A stretch of DNA of 64,000 nt from Argyresthia goedartella (GCA_949825045.1 OX463829.1:29947715-30011714), one strand, 5' to 3'; positions 11,161 through 21,050 are shown, counted from the stretch's first letter. Numbers and translations: made by a program. The notes: generated by a model not told the origin, from the letters alone.

Positions 11161-12066
11161 CATTGAAATTGAAAACCGCGCCTTACAAAAAGGTTATTTT
11201 TGTTGTTGGGGTAAATCGACTACGGATGCAGGTATTACCCTTATATCTCATATTTATTCTGCATGGGAGGCCGCACAGGATGCTATCGGAGTTTTTTGCG
11301 ACCTGTCGAAGGCGTTTGATTGTGTTGATCATAATAAAGCGTTGGATCTACTAAGATCATACCTAAGCAATAGAATTCAAAAGGCAGAAGTAAACAGCGT
11401 TAAATCTGATGGATCGGGTGTAAAAATTGGCGTTCCACAAGGTTCCATATTAGACCCTTTCTTATTCCTGGTATATATTAACGATCTGCCTTTCATGGTG
11501 GAGAAATTAACTGACATAGCGTTGTTTGCTGATGATACTTCAATGGTCTTCAAAATTGAAAGACATAAAGGAGATTTTGATGATGTTAATGGTGTATTAT
11601 CTTTAACCTTGAATTGGTTCACAGTTAATAATTTATTGTTAAACGCTGGTAAACCAAGTGTATCAAATTCTCACTTCCAAATGTCAGGCAAGTTGAGACC
11701 AGTTTAGTATTAGACAACAGCACGTTAGAATTAGTAAATGATGCGAAGTTTCTTGGAATAATCATTGATAGCAAATTGCAGTGGGGACCCCACATAGATA
11801 ATCTAGCTGGTAAATTAAGTTATGCGGCTTACGCTGTTAGGAACATCAGACAAAGCACGGATGTGGCTACATCTAGGCTAGTATATTTCAGTTACTTTCA
11901 TAGTGTGATGTCCTATGGTATCTTGTTGTGGGGGAAAGCAGCGGATATTCAAACTATTTTTATTTTACAGAAAAGAGCTATTCGAGCAATTTATAATTTA
12001 AAACGAACAGACTCCTTAACAAAGCTTTTTAAAGAAATTGACATACTAACTGTAGCTAGTCAATTT
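11161..12066 (+). pseudogene. LINE reverse transcriptase fragment (TTTGAC-tail, CR1/Jockey group)
   Basis: RT blocks occur in order: GITLISHIYSAWEA and VFCDLSKAFDCVDH (11228-11330), GVPQGSIL-PFLFLVYINDLP (~11428-11490), the catalytic FADD (~11527-11540), KFLGIIIDSKLQW (~11745-11780), SYGILLWGKAADIQTIFILQKRAIRAIY (~11920-12000), and ILTVASQF at the right edge. A ~20-residue deletion removes the segment between DHNKAL and DLLRSYL, and a frameshift lies near 11690-11710. The endonuclease, N-terminus and C-terminus are missing. The same family supplies the C-terminus at 21127-21424, where the text resumes with LASQFIFENI. It is clearly inactive. Confidence 0.9.
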
Positions 12067-12500
12067 AGGAGTGGCGTTTGTGTTGCCGGACCGAACGGAC
12101 GTGTCCCCCCGAGATCTCGCAAAAGAATTTAAACAAACAATAGTTTTCATCCCCGGCGCGCGCCTTTTGTTCTGCCTCCGGAGGCCCAAAAACGAGCCTG
12201 GCTTATAGGCTGGCTTATACCGCGTGTTTCTGTAAGGGTAACCTGGGGAATGTGCGAGATCCATCAAGGCACCCCATCTGTGCAATACCGCGCATTTCAG
12301 TGATTGTGATGATACTAGTGCGGTCAAGTGTAATAAATGCCCAGAGAACTGCGCGGTACTCTTAGGCATCCCATTTGTGCAAGCCCTAGAATTCTAGGCC
12401 AGGTGCACGTCTGAGCCACGCAGCGACAGGCCGGCAGCGAGCGACGCCTACGCAACACACCCTCAACGCTAATGCCTCCACCACCACCGCCGCTAAACAC
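12067..12500. other. GC-richer non-coding block left of the OTU-encoding LINE
   Basis: The block is richer in CpG than its surroundings and contains imperfect direct repeats (GCCTGGCTTATAGGCTGGCTTA; CCCATCTGTGCAA / CCCATTTGTGCAA). It could be the 5' part of the element that follows, but no homologous block precedes the second copy. No coding sequence was recognised. Confidence 0.4.
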
Positions 12501-12504
12501 ACCA

Positions 12505-14030
12505 ACCTGGTGAGATCGTTCCGATTAGGACATCATTGATAGTGATTACCTATCTCTAACTTTATTTCTCTCAGGACCACTCGCCGCCTGACAATAATAA
12601 ACCACCACTTACCGCGGCCGCGGTCGCCCCTATTGACTAAGACATAATCACATTTATAGGTGCGTCATAGGCAAAATCAACTTATAAAACATTATTATAG
12701 CTACATATACTTATATTACTTTGCCTGAAAATAAATTCGAGATAATTCTCCTCGAGATTTCTTTTCTCCTCATCTTCGAAAGACCATTCAAAACAGTCAT
12801 TAACAATAACCTTCCACTAAACCCTGAAACTCTGTGAATAAGCCAACCCAAAACTTAACAATCCTAGATTTATTTTTACGTAGCTAAACTGCAAATATAC
12901 TAAACCCGACAATAAACAAAAACTAAACACGTGCATGCCATAAAAAGGCCAACTCACCAAATTCCCAGAAACTAGACAAAACAATTGACTGCTATTTAGG
13001 AACAATTGAAAAAGCTTCGAAGCACAAAAGGCCCACAACGTTCCCTCACACATCTGGCACCCATTCTATGGTGTCAGCCCATCTTGGAAATACCGGGAAA
13101 CATTAGAATAAAAATAGGTCGTAAAAGGCCAAACAGCGTCTCTCATCATACCGGCCGTACACCTCTTAGAAACAACCCACACACACACATTCATATTAGC
13201 TAAAACAGCATGAGCCTCTCCTGTAGTAATGTCTTACAATGGAAACTCTACCAATGCCCAGAGATGGAAACTGCCTGTTCCATGCAATTGCAGACCAAAT
13301 CAACCATCTGTTTGGAGCGACATTCAACCATACCCACATCAGAAGCGACTTAGCTAGATACGTGGAAGCTAACAGCAATTATCCACGCATCAAACTTGCG
13401 ATCGACGCACCAAACGCAGAAGCTTTCACTGAGTACATAAAAAACCTCCACATACAGGGCACGTGGGGAGGTGAAGAAATTATCATAGCAGCCGCGAAGT
13501 TCTACGTAAGAAGTATAGCGATCCATCAACAAAATGGCCCATCAATCGTATATAGCCCCCAACAAGAATATAACGCAGTCGGAACTATCAACTTGACCTT
13601 TTCCGATAGCCACTACGACAGCGCATACATAATAGAGCACCAAAACGTAATCAACAACCAGTCAAATCTACAGCATCTCACTTTTCCCATACCAAAATAC
13701 AGCGCGACAACCAAAGTACACTCAAGTTCCACCCGCCCCAAAAACAGATAATATGATAGCGGTAAATCTAAACACCTTCCCCCGGCCTACCCAAAATACA
13801 CAACTCAAGATAAGATGACCAATGACTTTGATACTTACCGTAACGACACATACACTCACACGCCACAAACACATGCATCCCCCTCCGCCGGGTCAGATAC
13901 AACCGGGTACTTCATCTTTAGGGCCTTGTTCACGGACTGAACCTCGACCCGAGTCACGGACCTAACTAATATGCACTAATGAAGTGAATTGAAGTAGGTG
14001 ATATCAGTGCAATGAGTCTCACCAGCTGAG
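12505..14030 (+). mobile_element. OTU-encoding LINE 5' fragment, copy A
   Basis: The copy starts with AACCTGGTGAGATCG, shared with copy B at 14034. The two copies align by eye through a ~0.6-0.7 kb leader (for example AAACTGCAAATAT / AACTGCATATTCT and CCAGAAACTAGACAA / CCAGAAAACAGGCAA) and through the OTU-coding region. Copy A ends without reaching the endonuclease domain that copy B retains. The leader has no long open frame. Confidence 0.65.
13239..13751 (+). CDS. OTU-family cysteine protease domain of a retrotransposon (copy A)
   Basis: An uninterrupted 170-codon frame. Residues 8-14 read RDGNCLF, the OTU catalytic block with Asp9 and Cys12. A central GTWGGEEI (about 74-81) precedes a helix AAAKFY, and SHYDSAY gives the catalytic His125. 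This order and spacing match ovarian-tumour-type deubiquitinase domains, which remove or cleave ubiquitin-like chains. The ATG at 13239 is chosen because it sits 8 codons before the catalytic block and matches ATGGAAGCC in copy B. The frame ends 45 residues after the histidine without an endonuclease domain, so this is a truncated retrotransposon ORF rather than a host gene. Activity is untested; all three catalytic positions are present. Confidence 0.85.
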   Translation: METLPMPRDGNCLFHAIADQINHLFGATFNHTHIRSDLARYVEANSNYPRIKLAIDAPNAEAFTEYIKNLHIQGTWGGEEIIIAAAKFYVRSIAIHQQNGPSIVYSPQQEYNAVGTINLTFSDSHYDSAYIIEHQNVINNQSNLQHLTFPIPKYSATTKVHSSSTRPKNR

Positions 14031-14033
14031 CAA

Positions 14034-15460
14034 CAACCTGGTGAGATCGCTGCGATTATGATAGCCCTAACTCAGATCAAAAGGCAAAAAGAACTCTATA
14101 TCTGGGAGGTAACCCCCTTCGTAATTCTAAATACCATTTCATAAACAGATACCACGCTCGCTTCAAATTACTGCGCCAACTCCAAACTATCCCACAGGCA
14201 CGGTGCCGTACTAGTAGGTAGGAGATAGGTATACCTAAATACAAAACTAGGCAGGAACCTACCCAATAACAGTAAAACAAAACTTAACTATTTCTAACTT
14301 TATCCGGTCCGACAAGCCCACAAAAATAAAACAATAATGCAAGCCCGTCTACTACATAACTGCATATTCTGAGAAATAGCGAGAAACAGCCAACAATTGC
14401 ACATCATAAAAGGATAACTTCACCATTTTCCAGAAAACAGGCAATTAACAAAAGACTTCCACTGATGAACAATATCAACAATAAAATCGGAGACTTTTTG
14501 TCCTAAGCGGCTCTCTACCGAGAATAGGGGCGCACGAAGATACGCACAAACGTTGACAATCGCAACCCGTACGATCTGTTAATCGTAGACAAAGGTAGTT
14601 CAAATAAATCACGCTATCTCTAAGTTCTTTCTTTCAACAACATCCCAAGAAGATAACCTAATGGAAGCCTTACCAATGCTGAGATGGTAACTGCCTATTC
14701 ACCGCAATTGCTGACCAAATTAATCACCTATGTCAATTAACATGCAACCACACTCACATTCGTAAGGACCTAGTTAAATATGTAGAAGAAAACGGCGATG
14801 AACAGAACAAAGCTCGCAATCACTGAGCCTGAAATCCTCAACTACTCAACATTGAAAATCTGCGCAATTACAGTACTTGGGCTGGAGAGGAGATTATAAT
14901 ACCAGCTGCCGAATACTTTCTAGTTAACGTAACAATCCACCAGCAAAATACACCATCGCTCACATTCACGCCCAAGAATCCAGCGGATGCAGTGAAATCT
15001 ATCAACCTCAACGGCACAGGACACCACTACGACAGCGTATACTTGCTTGAATCGCCAAATTTACCCACGGATCAAGCAACCGATAACCACACTGATAACA
15101 CCATACTTTCCCCGATACTTAATGCAACACCCATGACCTCTTCAGGGTCAACCATAACATCAACAGAAGACATCCCAGACAACACCGGATATACGATGAT
15201 ACAAAACAGCCCCATATTAAAACCACAAGTCACATGCGAGCGTATGCGCATTGCTACTTGGAACGTTAGAGGATGCGCCGAAATAACTAAAATACTCAAC
15301 ATTGATGCGGAATTGACTAACAGAAACATACACATAGCCTTTATATACAGGAAACAAACATGATACATATGTCAAAACACTATCTCTGGTATCTGTATAC
15401 TCGCATCGGACAAGACGCTATAAAGAAATACAGGAAAAAGGGAATTATACGAACAAACCT
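14034..15460 (+). mobile_element. OTU-encoding LINE 5' fragment, copy B
   Basis: This second copy begins at AACCTGGTGAGATCG in the same orientation as copy A, with a leader, an OTU region, a linker and the start of an APE-type endonuclease. It stops around 15460, where the 3' end of an antisense LINE begins. Copies A and B are diverged, so they look like separate old insertions or an old tandem duplication rather than a recent one. Confidence 0.6.
14661..15363 (+). pseudogene. Broken OTU protease plus endonuclease start (copy B)
   Basis: The first codons parallel copy A (ATGGAAGCC...). GATGGTAACTGCCTATTC keeps the DGNCLF block but is out of frame with what follows, and several stops and shifts lie between 14690 and 14990. 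TWAGEEIIIPAAEYF at ~14880-14920 parallels GTWGGEEIIIAAAKFY of copy A. From 14992 the frame is open: GTGHHYDSVYLLE supplies the OTU His block. About 70 residues later MRIATWNVRGCAEITKILNI (~15243-15300) matches the N-terminus of APE-type LINE endonucleases, including the WN motif. The OTU and endonuclease therefore belonged to one polyprotein. A later frame (15360-15445, KHYLWYLYTRIGQD) may be shifted endonuclease. Confidence 0.75.
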
Positions 15461-15465
15461 CCTTC

Positions 15466-15762
15466 AAAATATTGCACACAAATATTTTAAAAGTTACATC
15501 AAAAGAAAATGCATGTACAAGGGCGAGCTTGTCTCTAAAAAGAGATTTCTTCCAGCAAAACAAGGCATTACAGGAATTGCTATCATAAAAGGGTAGGCAG
15601 TGCACAATAATTACTATAACTAAAATGCCTAGGAATAAATAAAAATATCTGTAAAATACAGATAGCAAATACGAAATAAATACCGATATATACATAAACT
15701 TTACATATAATAATATAAATACAATAACTTTTACGAAAGAGACAGGTAGTGCTCTTTGATAT
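15466..15762 (-). mobile_element. 3' end of an antisense LINE (left half, split by the LTR element)
   Basis: Read on the minus strand, this is the last codons of a LINE ORF (KEHYLSLS, stop) followed by a 3' UTR. The UTR contains the lepidopteran-type tail TGTTTTGCTGGAAGAAATCT with AGAGACAAGCTCGCCCTTG and ends near GTGTGCAATATT. The right half of the same LINE is at 20831-21050; the two rejoin in frame if the LTR element and one ATAT copy are removed. Confidence 0.75.
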
Positions 15763-16562
15763 TGTTACACTGGTAGGTTAGGTCAAAAACTTTGAACGTC
15801 AATTTCAGTGCTTTAGAGGCGTTTTCAGCGAATGAAAAGTCATTTCAGACCGTTTCAGAAGTTACTCTATCACATATCTAAAGATCGAAATTTCACCCAA
15901 GTTGCCGTCGTTTTCAGGCGCCTGAAACATGTTTTCAGTCCGTTTCAGGGCACCCTCTATCAGATGACGCCATAACCTGAAAACCCGTTTTCAGGCGTTT
16001 TCAGGACCCCTTATGGGCCTCTGAAGCACAAATCGTTATATGGCGAAATATCCGGTAAGAGTGACAGAGATAGCACTACTAGAAAGAGATAGCTATACTC
16101 GGAACATTCGAGAAGTGTGTGACAGAGATAGAACTACTAGAAAGAGATAGCTATACTCGGAACATTCGAGAAGGGAGTGACAGAGAGAGTGCACCATTAG
16201 AGAGAGACATATATGGTCTCGAATGTTCTCGGCCCGCACGCTGGTCCTTACTAGAATATTCGCGATATGTGTGGACAATGTGTCCAGAGCGGCTAAGCGG
16301 GATATAAAAGGCGCCGACGGCCGGCACGAGTTAGTTACATTTTAACTGCGATCGAGTGCTAGTACAAGGATAATCGGAGAGAAAGACTCTTCGTGTGAAT
16401 AGTGAGTGCATAATTAGTGAAATAGTGTGTGTGTTTTAATTAGTTGATTTTAAGTACACTTCGTGTGAATTGTAAGTGCGTGATTTGGGTAATAAAGTGA
16501 GTGTTTTAATTAGTGGATTAATTCGTGCTTTTCTATCAAATACGAACCCCACGCTCGTAACA
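15763..16562 (+). repeat. 5' LTR
   Basis: An 800-bp repeat. It differs from the 3' LTR mainly by a 58-bp tandem duplication (units starting at 16061 and 16119), which doubles one heat-shock-like motif. U3 contains several TTTTCAGG/CCTGAAAA inverted motifs (15930-16005). A TATAAAAG box lies at 16303-16310 and AATAAA at 16491-16496, giving U3-R-U5 order. Confidence 0.95.
16101..16310 (+). promoter_or_regulatory. LTR promoter with heat-shock-element-like motifs and TATA box
   Basis: GGAACATTCGAGAAG occurs at 16101-16115 and again at 16159-16173; both fit nGAAnnTTCnnGAAn exactly. GAATGTTC (16221-16228) and GAATATTC (16254-16261) are further paired GAA/TTC units. GAGAG runs at ~16182-16206 resemble GAGA-factor sites. 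A TATAAAAG box follows at 16303. The 3' LTR keeps one three-unit site (20427-20441) and both two-unit sites, but its TATA box reads TACAAAAG. Binding by heat-shock factor is inference. Confidence 0.6.
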
Positions 16563-16563
16563 T

Positions 16564-16581
16564 TTGGTGTCAGAAGTGGGA
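16564..16581 (+). promoter_or_regulatory. Primer-binding site
   Basis: TTGGTGTCAGAAGTGGGA lies directly after the 5' LTR. TGG plus the rest is the reverse complement of a tRNA 3' end and fits insect tRNA-Leu best from memory of its acceptor sequence. tRNA identity is inference. Confidence 0.75.
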
Positions 16582-16587
16582 TAGAAA

Positions 16588-17730
16588 ATGCCGTTAATGC
16601 CAGTGGCACCAGTCACTCCTTTTGGCTCGGTTTCGAAACCGAGCCAAAAGGAGTGACGACGCGAAGCCAAACGTCTGGGTCTGGAGACTCGACGCTTGGT
16701 ACGTCGGAATCACCTGCTCCAGCTGCACAAGGAGTAGACCTCAACGTTATCTTCGTCCTCCTAAAGGAACAAGCGAGAGAGCTAAAGGAACAGTCGCGAA
16801 AACAGGAGGAACAGGCACGAATGCTTCGTGAGGTACATGAGTCCACGACCGAATGGAAGAGAGAGTTGTTCGAGGTCCAGGAAAAACTGGCCGATATGGA
16901 TGAAAAACTAGAGAGTCGAGTCCATGATGTCGATAAAAAAAATTGAGACCTGTGAGAGCCGTCTCCAAAAACTTGAGATCAAAGTGGCTAATGGTCCAAG
17001 TACCTATGTACCCGACGCATCGGTGTCCGGAGGCGGCAGGTTCAAAGTGCCTCCCTTTGACGGTAGCTCATCGTGGACTGCCTATAAGCTGCAGTCCGAG
17101 TCTGTTTCCCAGGCTAATGGTTGGAGTAAGGAGCAAGCCAGGACAGCACTGACGCTGGCGCTGCGCGACGAGGCTCTTACCATACTAGAGGCTCTAGGAA
17201 ACGACCGGACGTACGACCGCCTTCTAGAAGCCTTGGAGGCACGATACGGTGACAGTCACCTGGAGCACGTGTACCGAGCTCAGTTAAAGGACAGGACACA
17301 AGGACGTAACGAGTCCTTACAACAGTGGGCCCTGGAAATCGAGAAGTTGGTTAGGAAGGCCTATCAACGTACGTCAGCATCCTTTGTGGACAGTATGCTG
17401 GTGCAGGCCTTCATCGATGGGATCCGGGATCTGGAAGTGAGGGCAGCCGTGCGATTGGGACATCATGGCAGCCTAAAGGATGCAGTAGCCCACACTCTCG
17501 AGGTGGAAGCTGTACGACAGGATTCATCCAGGCCTTTCAGGGTGTGAGAAGTATCGACTACGAAGCCAGTAGATTCCCGCCGCGAATTTGGGCCACGTTG
17601 CTACCATTGTGGAGAACGTGGTCACCTGCAGTTAGGCTGTCCAAAAAGGACTAGGAGGGACAGAGACTCCGCTCCAATGGCGAGGAAAATAGGCTCTGTG
17701 GAGTCAGAGCCCCAACAGGGAAACGAATAA
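16588..17730 (+). pseudogene. gag pseudogene of the Ty3/gypsy element
   Basis: An ATG at 16588 follows the primer-binding site, but a 46-bp palindrome (16612-16657) shifts the frame directly after it. Downstream, a coiled-coil-like region rich in E/K/Q (~16745-16950) leads to a capsid-type domain starting RFKVPPFDGSSSWTAYKLQ (~17039). It continues to 17547 with several LEAL/RYGD-type motifs of retrotransposon gag. After a TGA at 17545-17547 the same frame continues to a zinc knuckle CYHCGERGHLQLGC (17599-17640, CX2CX4HX4C) and stops at 17728. Other lesions: an A-run frameshift near 16937. The role in an intact element would be particle assembly and RNA packaging. Confidence 0.85.
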
Positions 17731-17741
17731 AAGCCAGGACT

Positions 17742-18543
17742 ATGGGACGAGTGCTGGCTGGCGGTCGAAATGTCCCAATTATGATCTCACAGGCAAACGA
17801 AGGGAATAGACTGGTTGTCAATGGAGAAATCTGTGGAATACCATGTCTCCTTACCATAGACACCGGAGCTTCTCGGACTGTGATCAGCTCTCGGCTACTG
17901 AGACACCTGACCAGAGATCATCTAGTCCGACCTAGGCATCTCCAGCTGTAAACTGCTACCGGCCAGTACATTTCCGTCCAAGGAGAACGAGAGTTAGCTG
18001 TGAAAATAGGTGAAAAATAATACTGAGAAGAAGAAGAAGAAGAAGACAGATCCTGAGAAGATTAGCGCCGTGAAGGATTGGCCGACGCCAAAAGACAAGA
18101 CTGCAGTACGTCCCTTTTTGGGGCTTTGTTCCTACTACAGACGTTTTGTGAAGAACTTCTCGGATATAGCAAAGCCTTTGCATCAACTAACGGAAGAAAA
18201 GCGATCATTTGACTGGAACGAACAATGTGAGTCAAGTTTCAACGAGCTTAAAGGAAGACTTTGTGAAACGCCAATATTGGGGTATCCAGACCCGGACGAG
18301 GATTTCATTGTGGATACAGATGCTAGTAACACTGGAATTGGAGGTGTCTTGTCGCAAAAGAAAGGAGATAACGAAGTTGTGATTGCATATTTCAGTAAGT
18401 CATTGTCAAAACCAGAGAGGAATTACTTTGTAAATCGGAGGGAATTGCTAGCAGTTGTCAAGACGTTACAACATTTCAGCAAATACCTGCTGGGAATAAA
18501 GTTTCGTATCAGAACTGACCATGCTGCTTTAAGTGGTTGCTAG
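17742..18543 (+). pseudogene. pol pseudogene, 5' part: protease, RT remnant, RNase H
   Basis: The protease is shown by LTIDTGASRTVI (~17851-17890), the aspartic protease active-site block, in a frame stopped at 17949-17951. The sequence then runs into a GAA repeat at 18027-18047. The next recognisable segment is already the RT thumb ([25 protein letters not shown], ~18067-18165), so fingers, palm and the catalytic YxDD block are deleted. RNase H follows with [14 protein letters not shown] (~18303-18345), NRRELLAVV (~18434-18460) and RTDHAAL (~18510-18530), which supply its acidic residues. A 1-base frameshift near 18533 separates this from integrase. Confidence 0.85.
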
Positions 18544-20102
18544 AATTTAAAAACCCCGAGGGACAAGTGGCGAGATGGATTGTACAACTGCAGGAGTATG
18601 ATTTCATCATCGAACACCGTAGTGGGAAATCACATGGAAATGCTGACGCCCTATCACGTAGACCTTGTGCGGACGACTGTAAACATTGCTCAAGACAAGA
18701 AGGCAAGGAATGTGTTCGAATGATAAGAACTGATACGGTTAGCGACGAGTGGAGTGATGAAATCATGCAGCAAGCGCAACAAGAGGACCCTGACGTGAGA
18801 CCCATTTTTGATTGGATTAATGCTGGCGCACCTAAACCAAGATGGTGTGATGTAGCTCCTATGAGTGCGGTAACAAAAAGCTACTGGGCACAATGGGATA
18901 GCTTGGTTATGCATAATGGCGTTCTATGTAGAAAATGGGAATCAACAAATGGGAAGGATGCTCACCTGCAAGTCGTTGTCCCAAAGAAAAGGGTGAAAGA
19001 TGTTTTGAGAATATTTCACGATGGAACATCCGGTGGACACCTTGGAGTAAAAAGGACCCTAATGAAAATTCAGCAACGCTTTTATTGGATTCACTGCCGA
19101 GAAGATGTTGAAAATTGGTGTAAACGATGCATTAACTGTGCATCAGTCAAGGGACCGCATACCCGTAGCCGAGGAACACTCAAGTTGTACAACGTGGGAG
19201 CCCCTTGGGAAAAAGTTTCATTAGATGTCGCAAGACCATTCCCAGCATCGGACTCCGGAAACAAGTACATTCTTGTCGTGATGGATTACTTCACGAAGTG
19301 GCCTGAAGTATTTGCCATTCCTAATCAAGAAGCGGTAACCATAGCTGAAAAGTTAGTGAACGAAGTATTCTGCCGGTTTGGGGTACCACTCGAAATCCAC
19401 AGTGATCAAGGAAGAAACGTCGAGTCTGCGGTCTTTCAGGAGACTTGTCGCATTATGGGAATTCATAAGACGAGGACTACCGCGTACCATCCACAGTCAG
19501 ATGGAATGGTTGAGAGATTTAACCAGACACTGGAGAGACATCTAGCCAAGGTCGTTGAGAGCAATCAAAAAGATTGGGATCGGCATATCCCCCTCTTCCT
19601 GATGTCTTATAGGTCGGCAACTCACGAAAGTACGGCGGTTACTCCATCGTATGCGAATTTTGGAAGAGAACTCCGTCTGCCTGCAGATCTCCTGACTGGA
19701 CGTCCGCCCGATACACCAAGGACCATCACGGAATATGCAAGTGATTTGCGGGATCGGATTGATGATGTTCACAGCCTGGTATGTGAACACGGGCTCCACG
19801 CTAGCATAAAGATGAAAACCCGATATGATCGGAAGTCTTATCAAGTGGGTTTTGAGGAAGGTTCGTTGGTGTGGCTACATAACCCTATGCGACGAGTAGG
19901 AAAGTCCCCGAAACTATCTCCGAATTGGGAAGGGCCTTACAAGGTGGTCACCAAAATAAACGACGTCACGTATCGAATCCAGCGGAATCCTCGTAGTCCG
20001 AGCAAGATTGTTCATGTTGACCGGCTGGCCAGATACCACGGAAATAATGATGCTCGGGACGAGCATGTCTTAGGAGGGGGTAGTGTTACGCCGGTAGGTT
20101 AG
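18537..20102 (+). CDS. pol 3' part: integrase of the Ty3/gypsy element
   Basis: A 521-codon open frame. It starts in the last part of RNase H/connection (GNADALSRR). The integrase zinc-binding domain has His161, His168, Cys198 and Cys201. The catalytic triad is Asp230, Asp290 and Glu326, with exactly 35 residues between the last two as expected for DD35E retroviral-type integrases. A C-terminal GPY/F-like module (NWEGPYKVV) follows. The frame runs 19 bases into the 3' LTR before stopping. This part is intact, but its natural start would be as part of a Pol polyprotein, and the upstream frameshift disconnects it. An intact protein would insert the cDNA into the genome. Confidence 0.92.
   Translation: MLEFKNPEGQVARWIVQLQEYDFIIEHRSGKSHGNADALSRRPCADDCKHCSRQEGKECVRMIRTDTVSDEWSDEIMQQAQQEDPDVRPIFDWINAGAPKPRWCDVAPMSAVTKSYWAQWDSLVMHNGVLCRKWESTNGKDAHLQVVVPKKRVKDVLRIFHDGTSGGHLGVKRTLMKIQQRFYWIHCREDVENWCKRCINCASVKGPHTRSRGTLKLYNVGAPWEKVSLDVARPFPASDSGNKYILVVMDYFTKWPEVFAIPNQEAVTIAEKLVNEVFCRFGVPLEIHSDQGRNVESAVFQETCRIMGIHKTRTTAYHPQSDGMVERFNQTLERHLAKVVESNQKDWDRHIPLFLMSYRSATHESTAVTPSYANFGRELRLPADLLTGRPPDTPRTITEYASDLRDRIDDVHSLVCEHGLHASIKMKTRYDRKSYQVGFEEGSLVWLHNPMRRVGKSPKLSPNWEGPYKVVTKINDVTYRIQRNPRSPSKIVHVDRLARYHGNNDARDEHVLGGGSVTPVG
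20070..20083 (+). promoter_or_regulatory. Polypurine tract
   Basis: AGGAGGGGGTAG lies immediately before the 3' LTR, the usual plus-strand primer site of LTR retrotransposons. Confidence 0.8.
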
Positions 20103-20830
20103 GTCAAAAACTTTGAACGTCAATTTCAGTGCTTTAGAGGCGTTTTCAGCAGGCTGAAAAGTCATTTCAGGCCGTTTCAGAAGTTACTCTATCACATATC
20201 TAAAGATCGAAATTTCACCCAAGTTGCCGTCGTTTTCAGGCGCCTGAAACATGTTTTCAGTCCGTTTCAGGGCACCCTCTATCAGATGACGCCATAACCT
20301 GAAAACCCGTTTTCAGGCGTTTTCAGGACCCCTTATGGGCCTCTGAAGCACAAATCGTTATATGGCGAAATATCCGGTAGGAGTGTGTGACAGAGATAGA
20401 ACTACTAGAAAGAGATAGCTATACTCGGAACATTCGAGAAGGGAGTGACAGAGAGAGTGCACCATTAGAGAGAGACATATATGATCTCGAATGTTCTCGG
20501 CCCGCACGCTGGTCCTTACTAGAATATTCGCGATATGTGTGGACAATGTGTCCAGAGCGGCTCCGCGGGATACAAAAGGCGCCGACGGCCGGCACGAGTT
20601 AGTTACATTTTAACTGCGATCGAGTGCTAGTACAAGGATAATCGGAGAGAAAGACTCTTCGTGTGAATAGTGAGTGCATAATTAGTGAAATAGTGTGTGT
20701 GTTTTAATTAGTGGATTTTAAGTACAGTTCGTGTGAATTGTAAGTGCGTGATTTGGGTAATAAAGTGAGTGTTTTAATTAGTGGATTAATTCGTGCTTTT
20801 CTATCAAATACGAACCCCACGCTCGTAACA
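20084..20830 (+). repeat. 3' LTR
   Basis: A 747-bp repeat, close to identical to the 5' LTR but lacking the 58-bp internal duplication. It carries TACAAAAG (20571-20578) where the 5' LTR has a TATA box. It ends GTAACA followed by the ATAT target duplicate. Confidence 0.95.
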
Positions 20831-21050
20831 ATATGTTTCTTAAAAGAAAAAAGAGTCGGACTGTCTCTTATAGTGCAAAGAGGTGCATTCCAGAGTCGGA
20901 CCGCCCGCAACCTGAAAGAGCGTTTATACGCAGCGCTGCTATGCCGCGGAGTAGCTAAAAGTGAATAATTAAATATCATCGGAGAAATGCTTAAGGCAAA
21001 CTTAAAAGTAGAAAGACGAAAATTCTTATAAGAGACCCCATAAACGCCCC
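20831..21050 (-). pseudogene. C-terminal LINE fragment, right half of the LTR target
   Basis: The minus strand reads ATPRHSSAAYKRSF, RLRAVRLWNAP and DSPTLFSFKKHI up to the LTR edge. This is the usual end of CR1/Jockey-type RT proteins (aromatic-rich SF..RA..LWN block). It continues in frame in 15466-15762 as KEHYLSLS and a stop. Upstream of about 21050 the similarity is lost. This establishes that the LTR retrotransposon inserted into an older LINE copy. Confidence 0.8.

Larger units (their letters stand above)
15763..20830 (+). mobile_element. Ty3/gypsy LTR retrotransposon, complete ends, defective interior
   Basis: The element is bounded by two nearly identical LTRs (15763-16562, 800 bp; 20084-20830, 747 bp), each starting TGTTAC and ending GTAACA. 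It is flanked by a 4-bp target duplication ATAT (15759-15762 and 20831-20834). A primer-binding site, gag, protease, RNase H, integrase and a polypurine tract occur in Ty3/gypsy order with RNase H before integrase and a GPY/F module. About 1 kb of the RT core is deleted at a GAA-repeat junction (18018-18050). There is no envelope gene. High LTR identity suggests a fairly recent insertion despite the interior lesions. The copy could move only if proteins were supplied by another copy. Confidence 0.95.

Noticed and set aside
11163..11354. Separate 63-codon plus-strand frame
   Set aside because: Shadow of the LINE reverse transcriptase, whose motif GITLISHIYSAWEA runs through the same bases in another frame.
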